Position numbers and translations under genes: made by a program. The notes beneath the pieces were generated by a model. It made no database searches and was not told the origin of the DNA. It saw only the letters and a list, made by a program, of their open reading frames with translations. 64,000 bases of DNA. It comes from Jutongia hominis (GTDB lineage Bacteria > Bacillota > Clostridia > Lachnospirales > Lachnospiraceae). Below are positions 1-7,516 of the stretch, piece by piece (the stretch's first letter is position 1; each line of letters begins with the position of its first letter). The stretch covers positions 1 through 64,000 of the forward strand of contig NZ_JACRSW010000040.1 of assembly GCF_014384965.1 (NCBI RefSeq), in the 5' to 3' direction.

Positions 1-420
1 CCGATCGAGCAGGCGGTAGAAAAAGCAGTCACAGAGTGTATTCGTGAAAATATATTAGCAGACTTTCTAAAAAAGCAAAGAGCAGAGGTGGTAGCGATGT
101 CTATATTAGAATATAACGAAGAAGAAGAGCTCAAAAAGATCCGGGCAAGTGAGAGGCGCGGAGGCTATGATGATGGCTGGAATGCCGGAAGAATCGAAGG
201 AGAAGCTGCCGGAAAGATCGCAGGAAGGATCGAAGGAGAAGCAGCAGGAAAGATAGCAGGCAAAAAAGAAGTATTACTGGAGATTTTAGAAGAAAAAGGA
301 GAGATAACAGGATTGTTGAAAAAGAAGATTCACGATCAAAATGATATGACAATTCTAAAAAGTTGGATTCAAAAGGCATGTATGACTGATTCGATTGAAG
401 AATTTGAAAATGATATCTGA
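1..420 (+). CDS. C-terminal part of an Rpn-like (PD-(D/E)XK family) recombination-promoting nuclease / transposase-like protein, 5' truncated
   Basis: The frame is open through the left edge of the window, so only the last 139 residues are seen. They run from an amphipathic helical stretch (AVEKAVTECI, then ILADFLKKQRAEV) through an acidic EYNEEEE segment into a charged Gly-rich tail. This layout is what I know from the C-terminal ends of the Rpn/PDDEXK transposase-like proteins that are multicopy in Lachnospiraceae; the catalytic N-terminus is outside the window, so nuclease activity cannot be judged. Residues about 63-86 contain a twofold direct repeat (GRIEGEAAGKIA), encoded by a 36-bp DNA duplication at 187-258. 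An ATG at 88 is available but the coding sequence clearly continues upstream of it. The family call is moderate; the truncation is certain. Confidence 0.6.
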   Translation, partial: PIEQAVEKAVTECIRENILADFLKKQRAEVVAMSILEYNEEEELKKIRASERRGGYDDGWNAGRIEGEAAGKIAGRIEGEAAGKIAGKKEVLLEILEEKGEITGLLKKKIHDQNDMTILKSWIQKACMTDSIEEFENDI

Positions 421-425
421 AGTAT

Positions 426-448
426 GTGATAGTGGAAAATACTATCAC
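426..448. other. Small inverted repeat behind the Rpn-like gene
   Basis: GTGATAGT and ACTATCAC form a perfect 8-bp stem around a 7-nt loop, 5 bases after the stop codon. The following bases are only moderately T-rich, so it may be a weak terminator or an mRNA 3' stabiliser. Confidence 0.4.
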
Positions 449-518
449 ACTATCGTTGTTTTGTACATTCATTAAGAACGCATTTTTTGAAAAAATATAA
501 TTTTTTTATAAGTTTTTT

Positions 519-555
519 GGAGGTCATATTCTTATGGAAATGGCCTCCTGCTTTT
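519..555 (+). terminator. Rho-independent terminator upstream of fabV
   Basis: GGAGGTCA pairs with TGGCCTCC (one G-T pair) around a 14-nt loop, followed by TGCTTTTTG. It would isolate fabV from read-through of the upstream nuclease-like gene. The rest of the 420-716 gap is AT-rich and shows no gene. Confidence 0.65.
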
Positions 556-715
556 TGTGTAGTAAAAAAAGCATAGTGTATCAAGGTGCTGTATAAAGTT
601 CCTTCTAGGTATATACTTACTTTACTCCCTTTTGGAAATATGCTAAACTGAAAATGTTAGTATTCGTAATAAATGACAAATTAGTAAAAATAGATGATAA
701 ACGGAGGATCAGAAG

Positions 716-1897
716 ATGGTAGTAGCACCGAAAGTAAAAGGTTTTATGTGTACCACAGCACATCCGGAAGGATGCAAAGCAGCAGTAAAGTCACAGATTG
801 ATTATGTAAAGTCGCAGCCGAAGTCGGAAGGACCGAAAAAAGTTCTTGTGATCGGTGCATCTATGGGATATGGACTTGCAAGCAGAATTGCATTGACATA
901 TTCATGTGATGCAGATACGATCGGTATTATTTTTGATAAAGCAGGAAAAGAAAAGAGAACAGCAAGTGCCGGCTGGTACAATACAGCAGCATTTGAAACA
1001 TTTGCAACAAAAGATGGTTATTATGCTAAGTCCATCAACGGAGATGCCTATTCACAGGAAATCAAGGATGAAACGATCGAACTGATCAAAAAAGATTTTG
1101 GCAAGGTAGATATGGTGATTTATAGTGTAGCCGCTCCACGTCGTAAAGCTCCGGATGGAGTTACATATCGTTCTACATTAAAGACAGTGGGAGAAGAATA
1201 TACGAATCAGACGATCGATCTTCTGACCAATGAAATCACGGAAGTGACGATCCCGGCAGCAACAGAGCAGGAAGTGCATGATACGATAAAAGTAATGGGC
1301 GGAGAAGACTGGAAACTCTGGATTGAGCAGTTAAAAGCAGCAGATGTATTAGCAGATCAGGCGATTACGGTAGCGTATTCTTATATCGGACCGGAAATAA
1401 CCTACCCTATCTATAAAGAAGGATCGATCGGACAGGCAAAGAAGCATTTGTATCAGACAGCAGATGAACTGAATGAAGAGGTAGACGGACTTTTGGCATA
1501 TGTTTCTGTCAATAAAGCGGTTGTAACACAATCAAGTGCTGCCATTCCGATCGTTCCGTTATATCTTTCTTTGCTTTTTAAAGTAATGAAAGAAAAAGGA
1601 CTTCATGAAGACTGTATTAAGCAGATGTACCGTCTGGTACATGATCGTCTTTGTTGTAAAGAGATTCCTACCGATCAGAATCGTTTGATCCGCGTGGATG
1701 ATTATGAAATGAAGCCGGAAGTACAGGAAGCAGTTGCTAAACTTTGGGATAAAGTTTCAAAAGACAATATCAAAGAGATCGCTGATCTTGATGGCTATTG
1801 GGATGAATTCTATGAAATCTTTGGTTTTGGGATTGATGGTGTGGATTATGATGCGGATGTAGCAATCCAGATTCCGATTCCAAGTCTGGATGAGTAG
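716..1897 (+). CDS. fabV: Trans-2-enoyl-CoA/ACP reductase (FabV/TER family)
   Basis: A 393-residue NAD(P)H-dependent enoyl reductase of the FabV/TER type, which reduces the trans-2 double bond of enoyl-ACP in fatty acid elongation or of crotonyl-CoA in butyrate-type fermentation. Seen in the sequence: an N-terminal GCKAAV helix, a Rossmann glycine-rich loop GASMGYGLASR (residues 47-57), a YSVAAPRRK stretch near 136-144, and the Y-x8-K catalytic pair (Tyr233, Lys242) in ITYPIYKEGSIGQAKK. The length is typical of the family. An AGGA-type ribosome binding site (ACGGAGGATC) lies just before the ATG. It stands alone rather than inside a fab cluster. Whether it works on ACP or CoA substrates cannot be told from sequence; in butyrate producers without a nearby bcd-etf cluster both are possible. 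Confidence 0.93.
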   Translation: MVVAPKVKGFMCTTAHPEGCKAAVKSQIDYVKSQPKSEGPKKVLVIGASMGYGLASRIALTYSCDADTIGIIFDKAGKEKRTASAGWYNTAAFETFATKDGYYAKSINGDAYSQEIKDETIELIKKDFGKVDMVIYSVAAPRRKAPDGVTYRSTLKTVGEEYTNQTIDLLTNEITEVTIPAATEQEVHDTIKVMGGEDWKLWIEQLKAADVLADQAITVAYSYIGPEITYPIYKEGSIGQAKKHLYQTADELNEEVDGLLAYVSVNKAVVTQSSAAIPIVPLYLSLLFKVMKEKGLHEDCIKQMYRLVHDRLCCKEIPTDQNRLIRVDDYEMKPEVQEAVAKLWDKVSKDNIKEIADLDGYWDEFYEIFGFGIDGVDYDADVAIQIPIPSLDE

Positions 1898-2048
1898 AAA
1901 GAATGGAAAGAACCAAAGAGGATATGCATTTATAAACAAGAGCGTTGCTGTATCTTGGATGAAAAATGAAATGTGTTTTATGATCTTTGGAGAGGCTCCT
2001 TTAAAAAAAAATAAATAAATAAAACGCAAGTGCAAAAATAAATTTTCC

Positions 2049-2077
2049 TTGCTATCCTGAAATAAAAATGATATACT
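2049..2077 (+). promoter_or_regulatory. Sigma-A type promoter of tRNA-Leu
   Basis: TTGCTA and TATACT are separated by 17 bp and lie about 50 bp upstream of the mature tRNA 5' end. This is a good match to the vegetative consensus. Confidence 0.75.
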
Positions 2078-2127
2078 ATCAACTGTCGGCAAGAAAAGAT
2101 TCTGCGAGAAACTTTTGTGCCGGATAT

Positions 2128-2210
2128 GCGGATATGGCGGAATTGGCAGACGCGCTAGATTTAGGTTCTAGTGAGCAACCCTCGTGCAGGTTCAACTCCT
2201 GTTATCCGCA
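2128..2210 (+). tRNA. tRNA-Leu, anticodon UAG
   Basis: An 83-nt cloverleaf with acceptor arms GCGGATA/TATCCGC and an A discriminator base. The anticodon stem is CTAGA/TCTAG around the loop TTTAGGT, so the anticodon at 2162-2164 is UAG and reads CUN leucine codons, chiefly CUA. A long variable arm, typical of class II tRNAs, precedes the T arm GGTTCAACTCC. The 3' CCA is not encoded. It is a single-gene transcription unit with its own promoter and terminator. Confidence 0.95.
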
Positions 2211-2221
2211 TTTGATTTTTA

Positions 2222-2269
2222 AGGCTGAGAGCATTCTCGTTTATGAATGTTTTTCAGCCTTTTTCTTTT
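2222..2269 (+). terminator. Terminator of tRNA-Leu
   Basis: AGGCTGA pairs with TCAGCCT, continued by GCATTC/GAATG around the loop, and is followed by TTTTCTTTT. It starts 12 bases after the tRNA end. Confidence 0.85.
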
Positions 2270-2407
2270 GTTTCTATCCCCTATCGACATGGTAAAATAT
2301 TCCGTCTGTCTTTTCATTTATAGCATAATTTGTTAAAATATATGTTCATGGTGTCAGAGAACACAGATAGTATGAGAATGTTATTGTGAAAGGACGGAAT
2401 CAGAACA

Positions 2408-3742
2408 ATGAAACAAAAGTCAAATCCGGTTGCATTACTTCCGATCGGTGTCTTTTTAATCTTATATCTTGGACTTGGAATTACATTAGAATATATTATG
2501 AAAGTGCCAATGGGTTTTTACAATGTACCGATCATCGTGGCATTTCTTGCAGCAATACTAGTAGCCTGCTTACAGAACCGATCGGTATCTTTTGATGAAA
2601 AGCTAGAAATTATGGCGAAAGGACTGGCAGATAAAAATATCATTACAATGCTCTTGATCTTTTTGACTGCCGGTGTTTTTGTCGGTGTTGTCGGACGAAG
2701 CAGCGCGGAAAGTGTGGCATATTTTATGTTGCAAATGATTCCGGCAAAATACGCAGTTATGGTTCTGTTTGTGGTTGCTTGTTTTGTATCGGTTGCAATG
2801 GGAACTTCTGTTGGGACAATTACACTTCTGACACCGATTGCAGCGGCTGTGTCGGAAGCATCGGGATTTGGTATGCCTCTTTGCGTTGCTACGGTTATGG
2901 GTGGCGCTATGTTTGGTGATAACCTGTCGTTTATATCTGATACAACGATCGCAGCATGCAACGGACAGGGCTGCAGAATGAAAGATAAATTTTACAAAAA
3001 CTTCTGGATTGCATTCCCGGCAGCTGTGGTCACTCTTATACTGGTTGGTGTCATATCTGCAAATACAACGGTAACAGGCGGCATACAAAAAGAATATCAT
3101 TTGATCCGGATGATACCGTACATTTTAGTGTTGTTAGGCGGAATAGCGGGCTGTAATGTGTTTTTAGTGCTTTTGTCCGGAATCTTTTCCGGAAGTCTGA
3201 TCATGCTTCTGACAGGAAAGTCTACAGGTGTAGAACTCATTGGCAATATGGGGAGTGGAGTCAGCGGAATGTTTGAAACCTGCATGGTAGCAATATTGGT
3301 TTCTGCAATGTGTGCTTTGATCCGTGAATATGGTGGGTTTGTGGCATTGCTTGGCTGGATTCAGAGGATGTTTAAAGGAAAAAAGGGCGGTCAGATCGGT
3401 ATGGGCATTCTGGTAGCCGCAATGGATGTAGCAACAGCGAACAATACGGTAGCGATCGTTATGGCAAATCCTATTGCCCGTGAAATGGCAAAAACATATG
3501 GGGTATCTGCTAAAAAGTCGGCTTCTTTGCTCGATACATTTTCCTGCATCACACAGGGAATCATTCCGTATGGAGCACAAATGCTTGTAGCGGTATCGGC
3601 AGTTTCCGAATTAGGAAAAAATATATCGGCTTTTGATATCATTCCATTTTTATTTTATCCGTTTTTCCTTTTGATCAGTTCTCTGGCATGGATCATTTTT
3701 GGAAAAGAAGAAGAGGTTACGACAGCGTGCGAATATCGGTAG
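2408..3742 (+). CDS. nhaC: NhaC-family Na+/H+ antiporter
   Basis: A 444-residue polytopic membrane protein with about 11-12 hydrophobic segments, of the NhaC ion-transporter family, which exchanges Na+ (or coupled organic acids) for protons at the cytoplasmic membrane. The diagnostic stretch GGAMFGDNLSFISDTT lies at residues 165-180, in the half containing the conserved acidic residues of the family; a GTSVGTITLLTP segment precedes it (132-143). The translation signal is GAAAGGACGG about 13 nt before the ATG. The gene is monocistronic; its last 26 bp overlap tail to tail with the next gene on the opposite strand. MleN-type malate/lactate antiporters share this fold, so the exact substrate is not fixed. 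Confidence 0.85.
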   Translation: MKQKSNPVALLPIGVFLILYLGLGITLEYIMKVPMGFYNVPIIVAFLAAILVACLQNRSVSFDEKLEIMAKGLADKNIITMLLIFLTAGVFVGVVGRSSAESVAYFMLQMIPAKYAVMVLFVVACFVSVAMGTSVGTITLLTPIAAAVSEASGFGMPLCVATVMGGAMFGDNLSFISDTTIAACNGQGCRMKDKFYKNFWIAFPAAVVTLILVGVISANTTVTGGIQKEYHLIRMIPYILVLLGGIAGCNVFLVLLSGIFSGSLIMLLTGKSTGVELIGNMGSGVSGMFETCMVAILVSAMCALIREYGGFVALLGWIQRMFKGKKGGQIGMGILVAAMDVATANNTVAIVMANPIAREMAKTYGVSAKKSASLLDTFSCITQGIIPYGAQMLVAVSAVSELGKNISAFDIIPFLFYPFFLLISSLAWIIFGKEEEVTTACEYR

Positions 3743-3995
3743 ACACTACATACTTGTCTTTGTATACTTTTAAGAGCTGCATAGGCGATTGTTGTAGGTG
3801 AATCTGCTGCTGCTCTTTGGAAGCCCATTCTTCGACTAAAAGGATCTGATCGTCTTTTTCAACGTGCAAATAGTATTCATAACGAAGGCAGCCGTCTTCC
3901 TTTCGAATCTGTTCTAATATATGACTGTTTTGAACATCCTGTAAAAAGGATGTTCTTTTTTGTGGCTGTAATGTATAGGTGACTAATAATAACAT
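3717..3995 (-). CDS. ABM-domain (antibiotic biosynthesis monooxygenase-like) protein
   Basis: A 92-residue protein of the dimeric alpha/beta ABM fold, the YgiN-like quinol monooxygenase group. Typical features are the LVTYTLQPQKRTSF start, EDGCLRYEYYLHVEKDDQ in the centre and LLVEEWASKEQQQIHL before the last helix. Members are small cofactor-free oxygenases or heme-degrading enzymes; no heme-specific residues stand out, so substrate and role are unknown. GGAGGA sits 8 nt before the ATG and supports this start. The 3' end overlaps that of the NhaC gene by 26 bp in convergent orientation. Confidence 0.8.
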   Translation of the reverse strand: MLLLVTYTLQPQKRTSFLQDVQNSHILEQIRKEDGCLRYEYYLHVEKDDQILLVEEWASKEQQQIHLQQSPMQLLKVYKDKYVVSTDIRTLS

Positions 3996-4045
3996 AAGAA
4001 TTCCTCCGGTGTTGATCTGATTGGATTATTTGGTAAACAGGTTAG

Positions 4046-4074
4046 TTGACGGAAAACCAAAATATTTTTATACT
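4046..4074 (+). promoter_or_regulatory. Promoter upstream of the tandem repeats and the amino-acid-binding lipoprotein
   Basis: TTGACG - 17 bp - TATACT. If used, the lipoprotein mRNA would have a leader of about 425 nt containing the 36-bp repeat array. Confidence 0.6.
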
Positions 4075-4294
4075 AATAGTGATACATATGAAAAAGTAAG
4101 CTTTTACAAGTTTGTATGTGAAAAGATAAATGCATATCTTCTGGAGTCTATATGTTCTATATGCAATTATTTTTGTTTCTAAAAGATTTTTGAAGTATTC
4201 TATTAGAGTAAAAATAGCTTCGGAATTCTCATATAGTATAGCAAATCTTGTGTAAAATGGGTAAGTAAAATAGCAAAAGTACAGACAGAAGTAT

Positions 4295-4473
4295 ATATAT
4301 CAGGGTATAAAAAAGAAACATTATCTTGGAATATATCAGGGTATAAAAAAGAAACATTATCTTGGAATATATCAGGGTATAAAAAAGAAATATTACCTTG
4401 AAATATATCAGGGCGCAAAAAGAAACATTACATTGAAATACATCAGCGAATCAAAGCAAAACATTAAATCAAC
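4295..4473. repeat. 36-bp tandem repeat, about five copies, in the leader of the amino-acid-binding lipoprotein gene
   Basis: Units begin with ATATATCAGGG at 4295, 4331 and 4367. A fourth (4403) and a fifth (about 4438) diverge progressively. Copies 1-3 are almost identical, so the expansion is recent at the upstream side. The period is a multiple of three, which creates a spurious repetitive reading frame on the minus strand. Confidence 0.9.
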
Positions 4474-4505
4474 ATACGTAGACAGCAACATAAATGAGGT
4501 AAAAG

Positions 4506-5321
4506 ATGAAAAAGAAGATCCGAAAAAAGATAGTAGCGTTATGCATGATCACAACCATGCTTATTTCATTATGCAGTTGTTCGGCTGGCGGCAATAAGTC
4601 ACGCGAAAAAGAACGAGAATTTCCTAAATTAGTGATCGGTGCAGATAATTATGAACCATTTAATTATATTGGAGAAGATGGTGAATATCATGGAATCGAT
4701 GTCGCACTTGCAAGAGAAGCGTGCAAAAGAATGGGCTATCAGCCGGAGTTTCGTCAGATTGACTGGGATCAAAAAGATAATATATTAGAAAGTGGAAAGG
4801 TAGACTGTCTTTGGGGCTGTTATACCATGACCGGTCGAGAAGAAAAATACAACTGGGCAGGACCTTATATGTGCAGTCGTCATGTAATAGTGGTTCGTAA
4901 AGATAGCAGTATCAAGAAATTATCGGATTTGAATGGCAGGATTGTTGCAGCACAAGTTGGTACAAAACCGGAAACTTTGTTTTTAAATAAAAGCAATCAT
5001 TTACCGAAAATAAAAAGTCTGGTGACTTTTAAAACAATTGACGAGGTGATTTCAGCATTGCGAAAAGGATATGTTGATGCAATAGCAGCTCATGAAGGTG
5101 TTTTGAGACAATACACCAAAGATGAAATAACGCAATATCGTTTTCTGAGTGAAAGTATTTATTCTGCAAAACTTGGTGTTGCTTTTTCGAAAAAAGGTGA
5201 TCAACAGATAGCAGATAAGTTAACAAAAGTATTGAGAAAAATGGTTGCGGATGGAACCGTTAGCCGGATTGTGGAAAAATATAGTATGAATGGCATACAG
5301 GCAGTAAAAGATTTGGAATAA
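4506..5321 (+). CDS. Amino-acid ABC transporter substrate-binding lipoprotein (SBP family 3)
   Basis: A 271-residue extracytoplasmic solute receptor. A lysine-rich N-terminus and hydrophobic core end in the lipobox L-C-S-C (Cys25 the lipidated residue). The mature part has the family-3 layout: LVIGADNYEPFNYIGEDGEYHGIDVALAREA at the first lobe (DNYEPFNY is the ligand-side motif), a WDCLWGCYTMT-like segment in place of the usual DxxxxGMTxT, RKDSSIKKLSDLNGRIVAAQVGT at the hinge, and AHEGVLRQY. No permease or ATPase gene is adjacent, so it must serve a transporter encoded elsewhere or act as a sensor. The ATG follows GAGGTAAAAG. The ligand is probably a polar amino acid; which one is unknown. Confidence 0.85.
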   Translation: MKKKIRKKIVALCMITTMLISLCSCSAGGNKSREKEREFPKLVIGADNYEPFNYIGEDGEYHGIDVALAREACKRMGYQPEFRQIDWDQKDNILESGKVDCLWGCYTMTGREEKYNWAGPYMCSRHVIVVRKDSSIKKLSDLNGRIVAAQVGTKPETLFLNKSNHLPKIKSLVTFKTIDEVISALRKGYVDAIAAHEGVLRQYTKDEITQYRFLSESIYSAKLGVAFSKKGDQQIADKLTKVLRKMVADGTVSRIVEKYSMNGIQAVKDLE

Positions 5322-5391
5322 ACAGGGAAAAAATCTTATGAAAATAAGGTTTTAGTTATAAGGTGATTCAAAAAGAAAGGCAGGTATTTTA

Positions 5392-6273
5392 TTGAAAAAA
5401 GTGTTAGAAATTTTAAAAGGACTTCGTTGGAAAAATATTCTTTTGCTGACGATTGCAGGCTGTATTAATGCATTTGGTGTAACAATTTTTTTAGCACCGG
5501 TAGAGTTGTATGACAGTGGAATTTCAGGTACTTCCATGCTGTTATCCCAGATTACACCATCGTATCTTTCACTATCGGTATTTCTGGTCGTATTAAATAT
5601 TCCTCTTTTCCTATATGGATTAAAAAAGCAGGGGATCTATTTTACGATTTATGCAACATATACGGTCATTATCTATTCTTTTATGGCATGGCTCATTACA
5701 GATGTGTTACCGATAGATGTAAGTCTGGCATCTCCACTGGCAGGAAAAGATTTACTTTTATGTGCTTTGTTTGGCGGATTGGTATCGGGAATTGGAAGCG
5801 GTCTTGCTATTCGTTTTGATGGAGCAATGGATGGCATTGAAGTTATGGCAGTAATCTTTGCAAAGCGACTGGGCGTTTCAGTTGGAACCTTTGTAATGAC
5901 ATATAATGTGCTCTTGTATATCATCTGTGGTATTGTGATCCACAGCTGGATTCTTCCGTTATATTCTATTGTAACTTATATGGCAGCATTAAAAACCGTT
6001 GATTTTATTGTAGATGGTTTTGACCATGCAAAATGTGCAATGATCATTACGACAAAAGCAGATGAGATCTGTGATGCACTTTCGTTGGAATTTGAATCCG
6101 GTCTGACTAAAATAAATGCAGTGGGCGGATATTCCGGTATAGAAAGAACCGTGATCTATTTTGTTGTCAATCGTTTCCAGATCACGAAGATGCGCGAGAT
6201 CATAAGTGAGATTGATCCATCCGCATTTATTGCATTACATGATATTACCGATGTATTTAGTGAGAACCAATAA
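5392..6273 (+). CDS. YitT family membrane protein (DUF161 + DUF2179)
   Basis: A 293-residue protein with five or six membrane segments in the first 200 residues (typical repeats GCINAFGVTIFLAPVELYDSG and GIGSGLAIRFDGAMDG), then a cytosolic DUF2179 domain (about 215-285; ITTKADEICDAL and VGGYSG motifs). YitT proteins are widespread in Firmicutes and of unsettled function. A TTG start is chosen because AAAGAAAGGCAGG lies just upstream and the frame begins with the usual KKVLEILKGLRWKN. The gene follows the binding lipoprotein by 70 bp in the same direction and may be co-transcribed. Confidence 0.88.
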   Translation: MKKVLEILKGLRWKNILLLTIAGCINAFGVTIFLAPVELYDSGISGTSMLLSQITPSYLSLSVFLVVLNIPLFLYGLKKQGIYFTIYATYTVIIYSFMAWLITDVLPIDVSLASPLAGKDLLLCALFGGLVSGIGSGLAIRFDGAMDGIEVMAVIFAKRLGVSVGTFVMTYNVLLYIICGIVIHSWILPLYSIVTYMAALKTVDFIVDGFDHAKCAMIITTKADEICDALSLEFESGLTKINAVGGYSGIERTVIYFVVNRFQITKMREIISEIDPSAFIALHDITDVFSENQ

Positions 6274-6479
6274 AAAAGAATCAGAATAAAACAGAGAAAT
6301 GTTATGCGGCCGGATGAATAAAGTTCAATACAAAATAAAAGAAAAACAAGGAACATATTTGTAATAAAAAAATGATAAAAAGTATATTATGGATTCCTTT
6401 TGGCTACAAGAGCATAAAAACAGATGCTTGTACAATATTTATCTATAAAGTTGTTACAATTTATTCATAGTTTCATCAT

Positions 6480-6506
6480 TTGCAATTAACAAAATCTCAT
6501 TACAAT
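6480..6506 (+). promoter_or_regulatory. Putative promoter of small RNA locus A
   Basis: A TACAAT -10 box at 6501-6506 with TTGCAA 15 bp (or TTTGCA 16 bp) upstream. The -10 region and the next bases (AATAGAATTATCAAAT) are shared with locus B at 57255, which marks the likely transcription start just before the first hairpin. Confidence 0.5.
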
Positions 6507-6511
6507 AGAAT

Positions 6512-6602
6512 TATCAAATGAAGGAAAAACATTTGATGAGTGCTTAAAATTTTTTTCATACCTTCTCCTTAAAGAATCGCTTCCCCGGCGATTCTTTTTT
6601 TG
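6512..6602 (+). ncRNA. Candidate small regulatory RNA, family copy A
   Basis: A compact intergenic unit of about 90 nt: hairpin 1 (ATCAAATG 6513-6520 with CATTTGAT 6530-6537), a single-stranded T-rich linker (GCTTAAAATTTTTTTCATA), a pyrimidine motif CCTTCTCCTT (6561-6570), and terminator hairpin AAGAATCGC/GCGATTCTT (6572-6596) ending in seven T residues. The same order of parts occurs at 57266-57358 with conserved linker and CTTCTCC motif but a different, still complementary, hairpin 1 (ATCAAATAG/CTATTTGAT) and an unrelated terminator stem. CUUCUCC is complementary to Shine-Dalgarno sequences, as in C-rich sRNAs such as RsaE/RoxS, so a trans-acting translational regulator is the likely role. 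No Rfam family is claimed. Confidence 0.68.
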
Positions 6603-6603
6603 G

Positions 6604-6634
6604 TTATATAGGAAGCTTTCCGTTTCCTATATAA
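6604..6634. repeat. Perfect 11-bp inverted repeat between sRNA A and azlC
   Basis: TTATATAGGAA and TTCCTATATAA flank a 9-nt loop, directly after the terminator of sRNA A and 40 bp before the azlC promoter. It could be an operator or an RNA hairpin; nothing identifies a regulator. Confidence 0.5.
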
Positions 6635-6674
6635 TAATGATCTGCAAGGGTGCTGTTTTTGAATCTATTTGACC

Positions 6675-6703
6675 TTGACACCATTTAGCAGATAGAGTAA
6701 AAC
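6675..6703 (+). promoter_or_regulatory. Promoter of azlC
   Basis: TTGACA - 17 bp - TAAAAC, ending 38 bp before the azlC start codon. Confidence 0.6.
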
Positions 6704-6741
6704 TAAAAAAGCATACTATTTCAAGGAAAAAGGAAAAAGAC

Positions 6742-7458
6742 ATGAACGAAACCACGAATCAAAATATACGATATGCTTTTATAAAGTCGATTCCGGTCAT
6801 GTGTGGCTATCTTTTTTTAGGGATGGCATTTGGAATATTAGCACAGACTTCCGGGTTTTCTGTAATATGGGTTCTTTTACTGAGTATATTTGTTTATGCA
6901 GGATCGATGCAATTTATTATGATACCGATGCTTGCAAGCTGTGTTTCTCCGCTTACGATGTTTCTGACAACAATTTTTGTTAATAGCCGTCATTTGTTTT
7001 ATGGGCTATCGTTTGTTTCTTCTTTTCAGAAAATGAGATCGAAGATCTACATGATCTTTTCTTTGACAGATGAGACTTATTCGGTGCTATGTGCATGCAG
7101 GAGCATGGATGAACAGGAAAGACACCGGGATACATGGTTCTGGATATCTCTTCTTGATCAGGCATATTGGGTGATCGGTTCGGTAACCGGTGCTTTGCTT
7201 GGAAAAGCTTTGCCGGTAGATTTTACGGGAATAGATTTTGCCATGACAGCATTATTTGTTGTTATTTTGTTAGAACAGGTCTTAGGAAAAGTAAGAAAAA
7301 CGAAAATGGCAGCCATGACAGGCGGTGTCATTTCTCTGGTGTGTCTGTTTGCTTTTGGCACCACGAATTTTTTACTGCCCTCTTTGGTGATCACGGTCTT
7401 TCTTTTATCAGCCGGTCAGGTACATGAGCAAAAGAAAGGGAGACATATTGACGCTTAG
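6742..7458 (+). CDS. azlC: AzlC family transporter subunit
   Basis: A 238-residue membrane protein with the AzlC signature: IPVMCGYLFLGMAFGILAQTSGF at the start, VYAGSMQFIMIPML in the second segment and NSRHLFYGLSF in the third. AzlC together with the small AzlD forms a branched-chain amino-acid exporter. No azlD follows: the next 58 bp hold only a short TTG-initiated frame (7450-7509, beginning M-T-L as many AzlD proteins do, but not hydrophobic), after which a WG-repeat gene starts. The partner is therefore missing or encoded elsewhere. The start is supported by AAAAAGGAAAAAG upstream. The family assignment is good; the exported substrate is inferred. Confidence 0.86.
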   Translation: MNETTNQNIRYAFIKSIPVMCGYLFLGMAFGILAQTSGFSVIWVLLLSIFVYAGSMQFIMIPMLASCVSPLTMFLTTIFVNSRHLFYGLSFVSSFQKMRSKIYMIFSLTDETYSVLCACRSMDEQERHRDTWFWISLLDQAYWVIGSVTGALLGKALPVDFTGIDFAMTALFVVILLEQVLGKVRKTKMAAMTGGVISLVCLFAFGTTNFLLPSLVITVFLLSAGQVHEQKKGRHIDA

Positions 7459-7516
7459 AGACAGGTTCGATATACTTAAAGTCATATGGCTAGGAAAGGA
7501 GAATGTGTAAGAATAC

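Noticed and set aside
4203..4418. Minus-strand frame encoding a 12-residue repeat (YPDIFQDNVSFL)
   Set aside because: It arises because the 36-bp array has a period divisible by three; no start signal and no conservation beyond the DNA repeat.
4295..4473. CRISPR array hypothesis for the regularly spaced repeats here and at 46641 and 56955
   Set aside because: The repeats are contiguous, without unique spacers between them, and no cas genes are present; they are minisatellites.
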